Shown piece after piece: positions 14,601 through 32,761 of a DNA stretch of 64,000 bases. The stretch's first letter is position 1, and each line of letters starts with the position of its first letter. Origin of the DNA: Hybos culiciformis (taxonomy: Eukaryota > Arthropoda > Insecta > Diptera > Hybotidae); NCBI GenBank assembly GCA_964007475.1, contig OZ023275.1, positions 16,037,829 through 16,101,828 on the forward strand, in the 5' to 3' direction. The notes under the pieces are model-generated. The model did not search any database, had not been told where the DNA came from, and saw only the letters and a program-made list of their open reading frames with translations. Made by a program: the position numbers and the translations under genes.

Positions 14601-17600
14601 TATATGACAATATTTTTCTCCATTTATATCGAATAAAATATGATTGTGGAAAGAATTTTATTAAAACCAAAAACAAAATTTAATTATAGTTATTATACAA
14701 TTATTATATATACAAAAAAAAACAGAACGAAATTGGCCATTATCTCGCACACAAAGATTTATTTACTCATAAATGTACATATAAGCGGTATCTTTTTTAG
14801 ACTTAGAGCAATAATTCAGCATTAATCGCGTGATAAATAAATAATATACACATGTATGATTTACAATTTACACATATTCTCAAGTATAATGTATTTTTTT
14901 TTTATGTAGGTAATATAACAAAAATTATTTTAATGTACAAATATTTTCATGAACAAATGAAAATAAATCAAAGAATTTAATGTTTAAATATAGAAAAGTG
15001 AATGTGGTTTCACTGAAAAAAAAATTTGTTTTGTATTATATAAATAATAGATTTATAGCTTTGAAAACTGCTCGTATTAAAAACTAAGCTTTATATAATC
15101 ACTTATCTAAAAATTCATAAATCTCTTAGATGACGTAATTAGGATATTTTCTATCCAGGAAAGTGTTTCAACAAAATACAGATATACATACGTAGATATT
15201 GAATAATTATAAACTGCTTATAGCTTTTCAGTGCATTCCATAATCATTAAATCGAAATTAATTTTACGTGTGTCGTCAAGGTATAAAAAATTATGTTTCT
15301 TTTTCCTTAATGACACAATTTACTAATTTATATTATTTAACATAAATAAAAATTTATCACGTTCTCTCATAGCTGGAAAATCTACGTACAGGTACAATCA
15401 TATAATTTTTATGAATTAATCCTAAATATTTTAGAAGGTCAAACAAAAAAAAATATGTTTATTATAGTTTCAGATATCACACCTTCCAAGCAATTAAAAT
15501 CATATTCAAAGTCCTTGAGAATTTTATATTGTTTCACAATATAAAGTGAAATTACCACACCATATCAGTTTTATTTTATTAAACAAAAATATATATATAT
15601 AGGTATATAATACGTACTTAAATATACATTTTCAGAGCCTCGTGCGACATAACAAAAAAAATTTTGTATTTTATAGACGAAATATTTTTTGCGGCTTTTC
15701 TATTACTTTTCCTTGAGGCTTTGTTTTTTTTTTTTTAAATAATATAAAGTTTTCCCTTTTTCATTTAAAACAGAAGTATCATGATTTTCACTTAGAAAGC
15801 AGTTAATTTATGTATACCTATATATTTTTCTTTTTATCACAACAAGGTAAAAAGAAAGCTAAATAATACCTGTGTATACATAAACACTGTTTATGAAATA
15901 TGGAAATTAAAAAAATTTTCATAAGAAAATAAAAAATATTTTTCTTGTATAGTAGGTAAAGTAAAGAAAGGTAAATAAAAATATTAAAATAATCAAAAAA
16001 CTGTCAGAAGGAATTTTTAATTTTTTTTTTTGTAAAACCACTTTTTTTTAATATTTATTTAATTTGAGAAAAAATTTTGAAGTATGAAGTTCTCATTTTG
16101 AATATAGAACATTGTATGTAAGGAAGATCCTTTCAGTATCACATTAGCAATATACTTGAAAGTAAAATCGCCAATCAGTTAAAAAAAAATAGCGAGTGGA
16201 ATATCTATATAATAAAAATAATTATATGTGCATCAAACAAACTAGTTACCAAATTTGAAAATTTCTCATATAAATTTAAAGAAAAAACTGTAAGATCAAT
16301 ATTCTTTTATTAAAAAATAAAAAAAAACTTTGATTAAAAGCACAATACTATACTATCATTATCATGTAATATATCATACTACACATCATACTACATAAAT
16401 GGTACACACTTAAGTTAGATTCGTACATGAATTCCTTTAAAAAAGAATATTTATTTAATTATGAAAACAAAAATAATCACAACAAGTCTTAAGAAATCTA
16501 TATAGTTAGTTAGGTGAATAATGAAATCAGATCCCTTTTTTTTTTTCTTATTAATAAATAATTCATGATAAATATTTTCTCTTTTTGTGTACAATTGAAA
16601 AACTTTATTCCCTTTTCATATTTTTGCCAGGATATTATTTACTTTTTTTTTCTATATATATATATAATATTCATTATACATATTTATTTTTAATAATATT
16701 TTTTTTCTTGGAAAAACATTAAAAAAGATTTCAATGACCCTGAAAAGTACAGCGACTTATGATTTTTAAATCGTATATTAATTTTTTTTTTGCCATGAAC
16801 ATCAGCATAATATGAAAATAAAAAAAAAAGGCGCAAACTTTAATATTTTCATTTAGAATAAAGTGTAATTAAAATTCATGTACTACCTATGTTCTTCCTC
16901 TATTTTTTTTTTATATATTCTACTTAAAAATAATAATAAAAAAAAAACAATATTATTGAAAATAAAATGTATAAATTACGCACATAAAATGTATCTGTGC
17001 TCTCTAACCAAAATGTCAAGGACACAAAACAAAAACGAAATTATTTTTTCTGTTCAGTTTTTCAAGGATTTACTTTTCCAGCAGCAGAAAGAAAAATAAG
17101 ATACATATCTGGTATTTTATTTTATTTTTTTTTGTTAACCCTCAAACCACTATAATTTTTTTTTATTTCAACTGTATAGTAAGTTTTTTAAAGTTAGATT
17201 ACAGACAAAAATGAGATATGTCGAAGAAGAAAAAAAAGAAAAAAAAATGTTTTTTTACGGTATTACAAAAATTGTTTTTAAGGCGAATTAAAAGATGTAA
17301 AAGTGTTTTAATATTTTTATTTATTTTTTTTTTTTTTTTGGATTTTAATTGGATGAAAATTTCACTCATTTCAAATATAATTAAAATAAAATTTTTGTTT
17401 TTACATTAAATCGCAGATAATAATGGTCTGTTTACAAAATGGTTTTTTTTGTTTTTTATTTCCAATGAAAATAAAAAAAAAAAAAGGAAAAACAAAAATC
17501 AAAATAATTAAGGACAATTGAAAATTAATGAGAATAAAAAAAGGGAATCATTAAAATTGTATATTTTTATATTATATTATATTCCTCTACATGAAAAATG

Positions 17601-17930
17601 GGGGTATTGTTTTCTTTTTATTTATTTATGTTTTTTTTATTTTGATGAGGCCAATATAATACTTGTCATAATTAATATATATATATATAAAACATAATGT
17701 TCGGGAAAGATGGATAATTATATAATTGTAACAAACAAATTATCAAAAAAAAAACAAATAAACAAAATATAGTCATAAAAATGTCAAATAAATTTATATT
17801 TATGTTTATTTCCCAAAACCTAAATAAACTGAATATTAAAATTTCAATAGAAAATCTAATTTTTTCATGAGAAAATAATTTGCCCATTTATTTTATTAAG
17901 GCATGAATAAAATAAAATTAATTTATTCTT
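11602..17930. other. A+T-rich DNA, no gene recognised
   Basis: Dominated by poly-A and poly-T runs and TA-rich patches. A slightly less A+T-rich patch lies around 12120-12260 and another open frame at 12527-12736, but neither has convincing splice sites or recognisable protein. No tRNA-like cloverleaf was seen. Confidence 0.55.
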
Positions 17931-17935
17931 TCACA

Positions 17936-18055
17936 GTTAAACGAATGGCCCAAGCAACCTTAGGCATTAGAGAAAATAAGTGAAGATACATGTAGAAGAA
18001 TATCTTGATGGATTACATATCAAAAATTGCAAGAAAGCGAAAGCAACTTGTTAGC
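17936..18055 (+). mobile_element. Possible worn LINE (RTE/Jockey-type) reverse transcriptase tail
   Basis: Reading in one frame from 17936 gives VKRMAQATLGIRENK, two stops, then ILMDYISKIARKRKQLV. This resembles the segment downstream of the reverse transcriptase in many insect LINEs: a MERAMLGI-like stretch, then a V-T-D-I-hydrophobic-K-I-A-K-L-K-W-like stretch, in the same order and at about the same spacing. The frame is broken by stops, so if real it is a dead remnant. The match is from memory of the family pattern and is weak. Confidence 0.3.
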
Positions 18056-18150
18056 TGATATTTGTAAAATTTGGAGAAGAAAATAACCTTGGCAAATTTA
18101 AGCGCTTCTTAGTAAGTTGGAGTATTGCTGTGGAAAGCTTAAGAAAAAAG

Positions 18151-20169
18151 TTTTTTTTTTAAATTTAAATTTTAGAATAAAAGAAAATTATCAATTTTCT
18201 CTCTCATGGAAAATCGCACATTATTTATAATATTTGTTCCGTGTATGTCCTTGTATATCAAAATGATATTATATATAGTTATATACTATTATTCTATATC
18301 GACTAGATATTTTTTGCGTCAAAATTATACTATTTACTGTATGCGTGGAAATTGATATATGTATATAATTGTATTTGTAAATAAACTTCATTTAATTTTA
18401 CTTACTTAATTTTATTAATCCTTACTCACTATATATGTATATTACATTCATTTTAATTTATTTAAATATATATATTTTTAAATTATGTGTATATAGTTTT
18501 TTTTTTTTTTAGAATATATTATTTTTAATACAAATTTTCTTTTAAAATATTTTAAAAAAATTTTAGAGCCATTATTTTTTCCGAATAGAAAAAAAAAAAA
18601 GTAATCACAAAGAATTTTCCACAAGTTAAGAGTAACAAAAAAAAAAAAAAGTAAAAAGAAGAAAACACCAACTTTTTTTGTTTTTTTTTTTTTTTTTTTT
18701 GACCAAATTATCAAAAATTTGAGCAAAAAGTTATTGATTATGCAATGTTTTCGTTAAAAATCCAAATTTATTTAATTATTGTCATTTTATTTATTATTCG
18801 TTTATCTTTTTTTTCTTTTTTAAATTTCATTTTTTGTTTTTTTTTTTTTATGTAAAGTTTTCATTTAATTTTCTTTTTTTAAATATACAAATTATGTTTT
18901 CTTTATAGATATAAATTTTATATTTACATTATAGAAAAAGAATTTTTTTTTTTTATAAAATTTTCTTACAAACAAATTTTCTAGTATTTCTTATCTAATT
19001 AGGAAAATACAATAAAACCATGCAGAATCCTTAAAAAAAATTACAAATCACTGTGAATCCTTTTTTATTTATTTTTTTTTTTAAGTTTTATCTAAACCTA
19101 ATCTATTGAAAGTAAAAAGAACAACTAAATATAGATTCTCTGAATGCTTCAAGTTTTATACTTTAAATATGTACTGTACTTAATACGAGAAAAAAAATTT
19201 TCATTTTAAATTTGATGTTAAATATATAAGGTTATCAATGTTAAGTTCTTGTATAGCTATTTTTTTTTCATTTAAAGAGAATAATTTTAATTTTTTTGAC
19301 TTTTAAAATTTGGATATATAAAATAAATAGAATGTGTAATGTGTAATCTAACTTTTAAAAGACTTAGAAAATAAAATTTTTAATCAGTAACAAATTAGAG
19401 CTAAGAAATTAATCCTTTATCGAATCAACTCCATAAAATTTGAATAAATAATTTCCCTTCAAATTTGTTACCATATTATTTTAATGTACAAACAAGAATA
19501 TTTTCTATATACTGTTTTTGGAGTTTGGAACATAATTTAAGTAAAATTTTATTTAAGTTTAAGAGAATTTTCCGTGAGAAAATTTTTTTATTTGCAGATT
19601 TATGTATATAGAAATTATACGGAAAAATCAACAGTTGTTTTATATTATTTCCATAAAAAAATTGTTAACTCTTAATTTACAATTTACATAATTAATTTTG
19701 AGTGGTTTAAAAAAAATTTGAAAAACTAACTCACAGAGCCATAGCGTTCAATATTAAAAATAGTAAATGTTCTTGGTTATCGTTTTCGAAATTTCGATTT
19801 AAAATACTTTCGAATAGACTTTTATTTTAATATTTATGGAATCAATCTGCAATTTTAATAGAAATCATCTTCCAGCCTCCAGTTAAAATCTTTGATGACA
19901 ATCGGGTGTTACTTTTTTTTTAGGCTCCGACAGTTAGGGAAAATTTTTATACGCAATAGGGGATAACCATTTTTTTTAAAGGTTTTTAAAAAAAATTAAT
20001 TTCAATATATCCTGATTCCTGGCACCTGGCCTATAAGCCAAACTGAAGTTTTATTTTAATTTTATTTTAGAAATAATTGTTTTTTGTAATTTAAAATTTG
20101 TCTGTACAATTTTTACATTATACTAAACCAAAGTGACTCAATGAATTATGTATTTTTTGGAAATCCATG
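18151..20169. other. A+T-rich DNA, nothing recognised
   Basis: Very long homopolymer runs (for example near 18500-18700), no coding signal, no recognisable repeat termini. Confidence 0.55.
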
Positions 20170-20177
20170 CTCTAATC
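20170..20177. repeat. 8-bp target-site duplication, left copy
   Basis: CTCTAATC immediately precedes the hAT element and is repeated exactly at 21142-21149. Confidence 0.9.
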
Positions 20178-21141
20178 CAGCGGTTTCCAAACTTTATATT
20201 ACTATGCCCCATATTAAATAAAAATAAATCTTTACGGACCCCCAAAGTAAAAAATATACACAAATTGTTAAATATTAAATAAAACATATATTTACGAATT
20301 CTTTAAAATAAAACAAGTTAAATTTTTTTTTTTTAAATATTTAATTGGAAAATAGCATTAACAATTAAATGTAATAAAACGGTAAGGCGTTCATGTTGTA
20401 TAAAAATTATAATTCGAGAGAACCGAAAAAAGGAGTTTGGAAAAAAGATGGTAAAATATCTTTCATCGATTTGTATTGTTCAAAATTTTTGAAACAACCA
20501 CATAATTCTTGGGCCCACCGTGATTTTCAATAAATAATTAGATTTAAAAATAAAATTAAATCATATAGCCAAAGTAAAAACAGAAAATTAAAAAAAAACG
20601 TAAAAATAGTCATCAACAATATAATAAATTAGTACGATAAAATATTTTTTTAAATTAAATCAATATTGCAAATATTAAAAAAATTTATTTTGAATTTAAA
20701 ATATTTATCGAAAATCAAAACTGATCTTGATTTTTATACAATCGGAACTAATTTTCTGTCTATGGGGGTACTTTTTTGATTTTCACCCCGTACTTCTTAC
20801 CTCACTATCAATAGCCTACTAAGGCGGAAATATGTAACTACAATTTCTTAGAATTTGGTTTGATCGTATTAAACAAAACAATTGATAGAAAAACGGAACG
20901 AAAATTATTTTGAATTCATGTTATGACTAATTCGTGTTAAAACAGAGATGAGTGCATTTGAATTGAATCATATAAATCATATAAATCATATAAAATTTAA
21001 AAGTATTATTATAAAATTAGGTATATTAAAAAACTTCGCGATATTAAAAATTTTGCGACCTCCCTTGAATTAGTTTGCGACCCCCCTTGAATTAGTTTGC
21101 GACCCCCCAGGGGGTCGCGCCCCCTAGTTTGGAAACCGCTG
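20178..21141. mobile_element. Non-autonomous hAT transposon (MITE-like), 964 bp
   Basis: The termini are perfect 16-bp inverted repeats, CAGCGGTTTCCAAACT at the left and its reverse complement at the right. An exact 8-bp duplication, CTCTAATC, flanks both ends. CAG-NGGTTCCCAAACT-like ends with 8-bp duplications are typical of the Charlie/Buster side of the hAT superfamily, and this target contains the TCTA core those elements favour. No long frame is present, so a transposase would have to come from elsewhere. Near the right end a 24-bp unit built around TTGAATTAGTTTGCGACCCC is tandemly repeated, and C/G-rich blocks sit inside both termini. The intact duplication suggests a fairly recent insertion. 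Confidence 0.92.
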
Positions 21142-21149
21142 CTCTAATC
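21142..21149. repeat. 8-bp target-site duplication, right copy
   Basis: CTCTAATC directly follows the right end of the hAT element and matches 20170-20177 exactly. Confidence 0.9.
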
Positions 21150-22450
21150 TAATCGACATCTATCAATATTATAATTTTCATCAGAATCTATTATAAGTTT
21201 TTTTTTTCGCTCCATGGCCAGCTTGAGAGAAAACCACAAAATTACAGGTTTGGCGTTGGTCAAAAAGAGCAAAATTACACTAGCTCTCAAAAGATCGAAA
21301 GTGATTTAGAATTTTAATATTTGCAAGCATTTTAGTGTGAGATAGAGAGACGCGCAGACTGTATAGTCTAGTTACTCTTCTAGTAGATGATATAATTTTC
21401 TATGCAGTGATGATATTTACTTAAGTTTTTTTTCTATATTAATATTGAGTATATTATCAGAAGTTGTCGCCCAAGTTACCCAAGTTATCGTAAGTCATTA
21501 TTATAACTTTTTAAATCTTATGATTGCTCCTCTCTGAATTGCATATAATTTCTGCTATTTTTATAGCAAATTATTAACATTAATATATCAAATTAATAGA
21601 ATTTTTTGTTCAAAATAATTACAGTTTTCTCCTTTATATTTTTCTCATTCAAAAGAACCCATCTTTTTGTAGTTAGTAAAAATTTTTTTGATGTTAAATA
21701 TAAAAAAAAGCGATTTTGTACTATTTTTTTTACTTTCAAAGATGAATTTTGACCTTTTATTTCACAGCAGTAACAAAATTCTAAGTGCCAAAGTTATCTT
21801 GCTACGTTCTCTTCAATTGACATTACAGGTGATTTCTGTGACATTTCATAAAAAAACTGAAAATAAGACTTCTGAAAAATAATTTTTTTCTCAAATTTTG
21901 ACATGAAAAGACAAATCTAATTTGTGCTGTTGAGAGTTCGTTTGATACAATTTTTTGAATTCAATTTCATTGATAAATTTTCCGAAACTTTACAGTGGAG
22001 GCAGAAGTAAATTTTAAAAACAAACTTCAATTTAATGAAATAAAAAGTAGAAAATAATAAAACATAAATTAATAAAAAATTGTCTGTACATGACTATAAA
22101 TAAAAACCTTGGCTTCCATGAGCCTTTCATTAGTAATTTTTTACTACGCCTATTATTACTCTTTTCTATTATTATTATGTAATATTTATTTTACAACTAT
22201 TTTTATAATAATTAGGTATATATTTTTATAATTCCTCATGTTTTCAAGGCGTACATTTGATTATTTATACAGGTATTTCTAAAGTTTTGTTTTTACAATT
22301 TTTAATTTATTTTTCATCAAAGAAAAAACCAATTATATGTGTTCATTAACATTTCCGCTCGTTCGTCAGTCCTCCAGTATATAAATATTTTGTATTACTT
22401 TTTTTTTAATGGATTCAGATGAAAATTACATGTTGGGAAAATATATTTCG
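21150..22450. other. Intergenic DNA, nothing recognised
   Basis: A+T-rich, with one 64-codon open frame (21688-21882) that has no recognisable content. A less A+T-rich patch at 21205-21370 has no protein or RNA signature I can name. Confidence 0.5.
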
Positions 22451-22584
22451 ATTAAAAGGCCTTAAAAAAAATTGTTAGACCCGATTATTTCCACGCACGA
22501 ACTGGTTTCGATGAAAATTGTTATTGTGACAAAAGACTGAATAATATTGGTATATTGTATTAAAAAGGATCCAACGAATAATAT

Positions 22585-22670
22585 ATTTAGACCTTGATTA
22601 TGTGACCAGGCTCGTTCCTGGTACTCCCGCACGTGAGCGGCCAAGTCGAAGGGCGGCCGACGACCAACTA
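22585..22670 (-). other. GC-rich island, origin unknown
   Basis: Locally much richer in G+C than its surroundings. On the minus strand two frames give protein-like text: GRPSTWPLTCGSTRNEPGHI in one, and MAAHVREYQERAWSHNQG in another. A second GC-rich patch at 22885-22955 shares a GAGCGGCCA word with it. The contrast suggests an inserted element, a fragment of a foreign or older gene, or a single exon. I recognise no domain and no clean splice pair. Confidence 0.35.
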
Positions 22671-22966
22671 TTATATTTAAAAATAATAAAATTTAAAAAA
22701 AATGTATTTTAATTTTGAGTACAAACTGTAAAAAATTAAATTTGGTCGAATTAAGTAGAGGGCAAGTTTTCATAAAACATATCGTAATTGTTTTTTATGT
22801 ATTTTCCAATTTACTTATTTTTTTTTTTTAAATTCCATGACAAAACTTTAAATTTTGCTATTAAAAATGTCTAAGTATTAATATGGGCGGCAATATTGTT
22901 TTTGCAACTGAGCGGCCAGCAACGCAGAAACGGTACTGTATGTGACCAAGGTATCTTCAATTGTTA

Positions 22967-23161
22967 TTTCCTGAGAAACTAGAAAAAATTTAAATAAAAC
23001 TAATTCGATAACATTCAAATCATTATTCAATATATTTTAATTATACAGTTTGGTGTAACTTCATCGAGCCCTGATGAATCTCCAAAATGCATATTCCCTT
23101 TTGAATTAAATAAGATAAAATTAGTTTTATTTAAATTTGTTCTAATTACTTCCTCACGAAA
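22967..23161. mobile_element. Possible MITE-like inverted-repeat element
   Basis: Imperfect terminal inverted repeats of about 40 bp face each other across about 195 bp. They contain a perfect 19-bp core, AAATTTAAATAAAACTAAT at 22986-23004, matched inverted at 23120-23138. Outer similarity extends to TTTCCTGAG on the left and CTCACGAAA on the right. No clear target duplication was found. It may instead be an A+T-rich palindrome arising by chance, although 19 exact bases make that less likely. Confidence 0.4.
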
Positions 23162-23911
23162 GCCGCATCAATTCAAAAAATATTATCCAAAAATTTTTTT
23201 AATTTAAAAAATGTGTCATGTACATTTAGGTAACTTTATATGATATTATATATAAAACCAAATCTGATCCAAATTTTTTCCAATTATACCCCGTGTTATG
23301 TGGATTTAAATTTTTTCTTTTCCAACCAACCAATCAAAATATGTGGAAATTATTCTATGCCGCACCCAATTTAAATGTTCTTAGAAATGTTCTTCGCATA
23401 AAATATTATAAAATAAACGGATGAGGATACAAAAAATAAATACCTACAATTATAACTGGGAATATAAAATGGCTAACGTCTTTTTTTTTCGTTTTTTTTG
23501 CTTTTTTTTTAAATACAAGAAAAAAAATAAATAAAAGGATATATTCCTTAATTGCAAGGATTATTTACAATTTATGTATAAGTGAATAAAACACAATTTA
23601 TTTTTTGATATGACATACATGGATAAAATTTAAATGATATTTAAGATGAATTATGATTTATTAAATTATCTCAAGCGTTTAGTATTAAAATATCCTTACG
23701 GTTATTCGTATCGTGTTCTCGGAAAACTGAAAAAGAAAAAAAAAAAAAACATTAATATTAATAATAATTATTATTATTGCAATTGTTTGAAGGAAAATTT
23801 GTTTTTAATAAATATTTTTAAGGATAAGGAATACGGAATAAAGAAAATTTTACTTTATTAAAATAAATAAATATTTTATTTAAAAATAATAAATTTCTGT
23901 CTTATATAAAA
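23162..23911. other. Upstream region of the homeobox gene
   Basis: Noncoding, with a TATATAA string just before the first ATG. An open frame at 23634-23861 (MIFKMNYDLLN...) has a poly-Lys run and looks like chance. This stretch should hold the promoter and 5' leader of the gene starting at 23912, but no core promoter can be fixed by eye. Confidence 0.4.
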
Positions 23912-29360
<5,449 letters not shown>

Positions 29361-32300
29361 AATGTGTTATAATTTCCATGGAGTTAATTAAATCAATAAT
29401 TATTAGTTTTTTTTATTCTTTTAAAATGTAAATATGTTTTCGTCTTATTTTATTTTGTGCAATAAATTATTTAAATCATTATTAAAATCATTTAGTTAAA
29501 AAAATATATGTAATGAATTTTAATAGTAAATACTTTTGATGGTCTGCGAAGGTTAGAATTAGTGACGCCGAAATATTAAAATATTCCTCAAATGATGAAA
29601 TTATTCTAAATCTGTGTAGGTGTAATTATAATATCGAAAATTGATTAATACTATGCAGTATAAGAAACTTGGTATAGAATTGGACAAAATGCATAAATAT
29701 AAGAAGAGTTCCTAACCCAACTTAATATATGTCTCGTCCTTCCTGTTCTTCTTGTATAAATTGAATTCAGCTTTTTTGAATGCTTTGTCGAACTAGTAAA
29801 ACAAACATTTATATTGCGATAATTTTATAATAGACGCTTTATTTTGTTGCCAAATACAGTATCTTACATAACATGCAGCTAGAGTGAATATATTTCTTTC
29901 CCAAAATTGGCAAAAAAAAAATATTCTATTTTATGAAGAGATTTATTTTGTCTTTTATGTTTGAACAGTTTTTACGTAAATATTAAGATGGTTTCGATTT
30001 TTAGTATGGTTTCGATTTTTCACAAAATAATACTAAAAAAAGAGTGCCATGCTTAAAATCAATATTATCTTCAGTCAAAGCATTCCCATTTTCGTCGTAA
30101 TTGAGATGAGATAGTGCTTTGAGATTAGTATTTAATTACTTCATCTAGTTACTATATACTTAAAATTTTAAAAACTAGTTTAGAACGCCATAGAATTATT
30201 GAATTTATAGAATTAATTATATGTATGTAATTATTGAAAAATATAAGGGACGATTGAGTTTAAGTTTTAGATACCCATTCAAAATAAGTGACCTGTGTAA
30301 TATTAGCACATCATATGCATAGCATATGTTCAATATCCATAAAGTTATAATGTACTTATACATATGATTACATAATATGATAGTGATGGATATTTAGGGG
30401 ATGTGGCAATATAAAGTTGTCAGTATATTATACTGATGATCTTTTCATGCAGATGCATAATTAAAAAATCTTATATTTTATCCCCATTTTGTTTGCCATC
30501 ATTTTAAATCAAAAAAAAAAATGAATATGTTTTCTCTTTCAATATCTTGTATTTTTTGTTTAACGTCATTTTGGCTTGGTAAATTTATAAAAGTTATATT
30601 TATATACATATCTATATTTTTCTTAAAAAAAAAAAAGCAGAAAATATATTCATTTTCTAATGGCCTCTTGAATTGCTCTTCTTAGTGCTGAAAAATATAA
30701 ATTATAATATTAATTATGTTTCATTCATTCTGTTAAAAAAAAAAAAACAAGGTTTGAAACAATTTCGTATTTTTATCTTTATAGAAAAATCTATATAATT
30801 ATAAACATAAAACAACACAGTGTAAAACTTAGGGTTTAAATTTAATACATTTCTCAACGATATCATTATATAGATATAATAATAAAGTCTAATAAAGAAC
30901 TCATCAAAATCAAAGATTAACAGATTTTGTTAGTTTTAAAACTCGAACTATAGGTTGGTGCCTTATGGATAATAATTTACTTACACAAGTGTTATTTATG
31001 ATTGACTAAAATCGACTACGAAGTGACTTACTACGAAATTTCTTGCACTAACAAAGCTTTAATTTTAAAATGAATTAGGTACAACAGTAAAATCCCGGTT
31101 AAAAAAAAAAATTGACGCAAGGTTATGGTCAAAAGAATCGATTTTAATTTTTTTTGGATTTTAATTGGAATTATTTACATACCTTTTTAATTAACTAAAT
31201 CAACGAAAAAAAAATGTTGACATAAAATTTTCAGTATTGAAACTCGTCTTTTTAGAAACTATATTTTTGCCATGTCAACCTTCAAGATAGCAACTAGATA
31301 TCTTAACTTTAGTTGCATCTTAAAAATTGTGCATTATATTTTCTATGTATGCACTTATAAACAAACTGACACTAATGAGAGCAAATTTTTGACTTTTGAA
31401 TTATATTAAGAATAAAGTTTAAAATTATAAACGTTATATTTCCAACAAACCGAAAATTATAAGAATTTACGTTTCAAATTAAAAGAAAGTTCAAATAAAT
31501 GAAATGTTTGTTGGTTTAATTTTTATTCTGAAGTACCTAACTTTTATTTATATTTTATATTTACAAAATTTATTCATAAAAGTTTTAAGCTGTTGTTGAC
31601 AAAATATGGAATATTATGTGTTCAGTGTTATTATGTGTATAATGTGTACCTACCACAAGAACGCTTGCAAGGTTTTTCAATTAAAAAATTAAAATATGAA
31701 TAAAAATTAAAATAAAAACATTTCAAATTTAAAATAAGTCTTAATTATGTCAATTTATGAAATTAAAAAAAGAATCAAAACTTAATACACAAATCTGCTG
31801 TGATTATGAACAGAAAGTTGATGTTGTACATAAGAATAATGGAAAGGAATTAAGAAAATTATTTTCAATTATATAAAAACAATTTTAAAATTTTAACAAA
31901 TAAACTTAACATGAAAATATTTTTAATACTAATTAGGTTCATTTTGTATTTATGTATAATTCGAAATTCGCAATATGTTATTTAATCAAAGAATTTATTA
32001 AATAAAGTTCATAAGTTTTATGCTTTTGCACAGGAATTGAGTTGTTTTTTTATAATTCTTATTTATGACTTTTTGTTTTTAGACCTGCTAATTATTGTTA
32101 AATTCAAAAATTGAATGAATCAAAAATCGTTGAAAAATCCTAGTTAATAGTTTAAAATACATATTTTCCTTTAATTACTGAATTAAATTACAACGGCAAA
32201 TTCGACGTCATATTGTTTTTATTTGAGTATACTTTCAACTTTTTCCACCGCTAAAGTTATTTTCGGACTTCCGAAAATCAAAATAAAAAATTGAATAAAT

Positions 32301-32761
32301 TTTTTTCATAATTTCAATTGCCTCTTATTAAGCAATACGAAACAATTAAGCGAATTTAATGCAAATGTATCGGCCTGAAAATACGCAATACTTAAGCTAT
32401 TAGGAAAAATGAGTTTCAAATATGTTTTTGTGGAATTTTTTGTGGTTGCCATTAATAAAAGGAATGTATGTGTTAAAACAATCGATTTAGGCATAACTAA
32501 AAATTTGTAACTAGTATATAATTTTCGATTTGATACCGAAATAATTTTGTATATTATTCTATAATCCTAAATGCTAAAAGAATAACTCGGTAAATTTACT
32601 GCACGGCGATCCCACAAAAGATGCCGTCCGTTTTTTTACATCTTGAACTTAGAATTTTTTTTATTTTTAATTCTAACTAAAAATTCAACTTTAGTTTTTT
32701 TCAATATCAATATCCAAATTAACGACATGATGTCGAATTATAAATTTAAAAAAAATATCAC
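29361..32761. other. 3' UTR then intergenic DNA
   Basis: A candidate poly-A signal lies about 100 bases after the homeobox stop codon. Beyond it no gene, RNA or repeat boundary was recognised. The frame at 32306-32494 looks like chance. Confidence 0.55.
29461..29466 (+). promoter_or_regulatory. Candidate polyadenylation signal of the homeobox gene
   Basis: AATAAA 101 bases downstream of the stop codon. Such hexamers are frequent in DNA this A+T-rich, so position is the main support. Confidence 0.5.

Noticed and set aside
23634..23861. 75-codon frame just upstream of the homeobox start
   Set aside because: Contains poly-Lys and poly-Asn/Tyr from simple sequence and has no link in phase to exon 1; more likely leader or upstream DNA.
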